A stretch of 5,485 bases of DNA from CAJPST01 sp041795785 (GTDB lineage Bacteria > Pseudomonadota > Gammaproteobacteria > Enterobacterales > Pasteurellaceae): contig JBHBXR010000111.1 in NCBI GenBank assembly GCA_041795785.1, positions 1 through 5,485 of the forward strand. The letters run 5' to 3'. Positions within the stretch are counted from its first letter, which is position 1, and each line of letters starts with the position of its first letter. Positions 5,067-5,485 of this stretch are shown here, one piece after another. Below the pieces are notes generated by a model that was not told the origin of the DNA, did not search any database, and was given only the letters and a program-made list of their open reading frames with translations. The translations under genes and the position numbers were made by a program.

Positions 5067-5393
5067 ATGATTTCGCGCTGTCGGATATTTCAAACAATAG
5101 TGACGCTTACCATTTCATTCTTGTTTCATTCGGTCGTTTTCAGCGAAAAGTGCGGTCGGATTTTCGGAAGATTTTGCCATTTGCCGGTATTATGTAGCGC
5201 TTGCGCAAACAAATTTTTACCTTGTACGAGTCCTGCAAGGCTGATTGTTCCCAACCCTGTCAGGGATGCAGATCTACAATGCGGCTCAGGTAAATTTACT
5301 TCATACGGCTCGTATGGTGTGAAAAATGAAAATCGCGCTACAACTACATCATGTCGAAAACTTTTAAAAATCCCACCGCACTTTTATGTATAA
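5067..5393 (+). CDS. doubtful small cysteine-rich reading frame, function unknown
   Basis: A 108-codon frame starts with ATG at 5067, preceded by GGAG with only two bases (CA) between, so the site is good in sequence but tightly spaced. I do not recognise a firm family. Residues 7-25 are hydrophobic (FQTIVTLTISFLFHSVVF) and could pass as a signal or membrane segment. Eight cysteines are spread through the chain. The part from ARLIVPNP (57-64) to NENRATTT (87-94) faintly recalls short phage-associated hypothetical proteins of Pasteurellaceae, a recollection I cannot verify. Against it being real: the frame contains two uptake signals, runs through a cluster of DNA dyads, and its end overlaps the 3' end of the convergent LysR gene by 10 bases. 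It may instead be an untranslated or regulatory segment. No other coding frame of note exists in 5049-5383. Confidence 0.3.
   Translation: MISRCRIFQTIVTLTISFLFHSVVFSEKCGRIFGRFCHLPVLCSACANKFLPCTSPARLIVPNPVRDADLQCGSGKFTSYGSYGVKNENRATTTSCRKLLKIPPHFYV
5148..5156 (+). repeat. DNA uptake signal sequence (Hin-type USS)
   Basis: An exact AAGTGCGGT core, extended to AAAAGTGCGGT from 5146, is followed by CGGATTTTCGG and ATTTTG patches as in the long consensus. It lies in the 335-base stretch between the DUF2322-like gene and the LysR-type gene, and faces the inverted copy at 5375-5383. Confidence 0.9.
5195..5316. other. cluster of short perfect dyads, possible structured RNA or regulatory region
   Basis: Within about 120 bases there are several inverted repeats: TTGCGCAA (5201-5208); CCTTG/CAAGG arms at 5220-5224 and 5236-5240 around 11 bases; CCCTG-T-CAGGG (5255-5265); GTAAATTTAC (5290-5299); and CATACG-GCT-CGTATG (5302-5316), a perfect 6-base stem with a 3-base loop. 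None is followed by a long T run, so they are not obvious terminators. They could be a structured transcript, operator sites or remnants of a small element. No riboswitch class is recognised. Confidence 0.4.
5375..5383 (-). repeat. DNA uptake signal sequence (Hin-type USS) after the LysR gene
   Basis: The core reads AAGTGCGGT on the minus strand and directly abuts the stop codon of the LysR-type gene. GGGATTTTTAAAAGTTTT follows on that strand, matching the extended signal. Unlike the copy after rraB it has no close inverted partner, so it cannot form a terminator hairpin alone. Confidence 0.9.
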
Positions 5394-5485
5394 CGCTTTT
5401 TCAAAATTTCCGTCAAGCAGTCAAACACAAACAGCACACGTGGCGATGTGATGGTTTGATACGGGCGGTATAAATACAGTTGCCA
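5384..5485 (-). CDS. LysR-family transcriptional regulator, C-terminal end only
   Basis: The minus strand from the right edge encodes 33 residues and a TAA stop at 5386-5384. The peptide begins WQLYLYRPYQTITSPRVLFV and continues FDCLTEILKKRYT. A C-terminus of the form (Y/W)xLYxxRPxxxxxxPRVxxFxDxL is characteristic of the effector-binding domain end in many LysR-type regulators. The helix-turn-helix region and most of the gene lie outside the window, so neither its target nor its inducer can be judged. It converges with the murB/DUF2322-like pair. I see no clear intrinsic terminator after its stop. Confidence 0.8.
   Translation of the reverse strand, partial: WQLYLYRPYQTITSPRVLFVFDCLTEILKKRYT

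Noticed and set aside
4885..5097. 70-codon minus-strand frame opposite the DUF2322-like gene
   Set aside because: It is antisense to a gene with a good start and conserved blocks; its first codons come from intergenic sequence and the C run (read as glycines).
5302..5316. CATACG/CGTATG hairpin as terminator for the LysR-type gene
   Set aside because: It is about 70 bases past the stop and is not followed by a T run on the minus strand.

Overview
The window looks like a core chromosomal segment of a member of the Pasteurellaceae. The 9-base Haemophilus-type DNA uptake signal (AAGTGCGGT or its complement) occurs seven times, each copy with the expected A/T-rich flank downstream. The proteins also closely resemble what I remember of Haemophilus influenzae proteins. 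Base composition seems more G+C-rich than H. influenzae, so Aggregatibacter is my best guess at genus. That is inference; no 16S or other marker is present.

Left half (1-3046, minus strand): three genes read right to left, cysQ (3'-phosphoadenosine phosphatase), zwf (glucose-6-phosphate dehydrogenase) and pgl (6-phosphogluconolactonase, cut by the left edge). Zwf and Pgl catalyse the first two steps of the oxidative pentose phosphate pathway and supply NADPH. CysQ clears the nucleotide by-product of sulfate assimilation or salvages pAp. The zwf-pgl gap carries a pair of inverted GC-rich hairpins that resembles a REPIN/BIME element.

Middle (3047-3181): a divergent intergenic region from which cysQ is read leftwards and rraB rightwards.

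Right half (3182-5048, plus strand): rraB (protein inhibitor of RNase E), then a strong intrinsic terminator built from two head-to-head uptake signals, then murB (UDP-N-acetylenolpyruvoylglucosamine reductase, peptidoglycan precursor synthesis). murB is followed 10 bases later by a small DUF2322-like gene of unknown function.

Right end (5049-5485): about 335 bases without a securely recognised gene. It holds a run of nine C, a doubtful 108-codon cysteine-rich reading frame with a good ribosome binding site, and a cluster of short perfect dyads, and it contains two uptake signals in inverted orientation. It is followed by the last 33 codons of a minus-strand LysR-type regulator cut by the window edge.

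Most of the window is ordinary housekeeping sequence. The unexplained parts are the zwf-pgl repeat and the 5049-5383 region. I found no CRISPR array, transposase, tRNA, rRNA or defence system.
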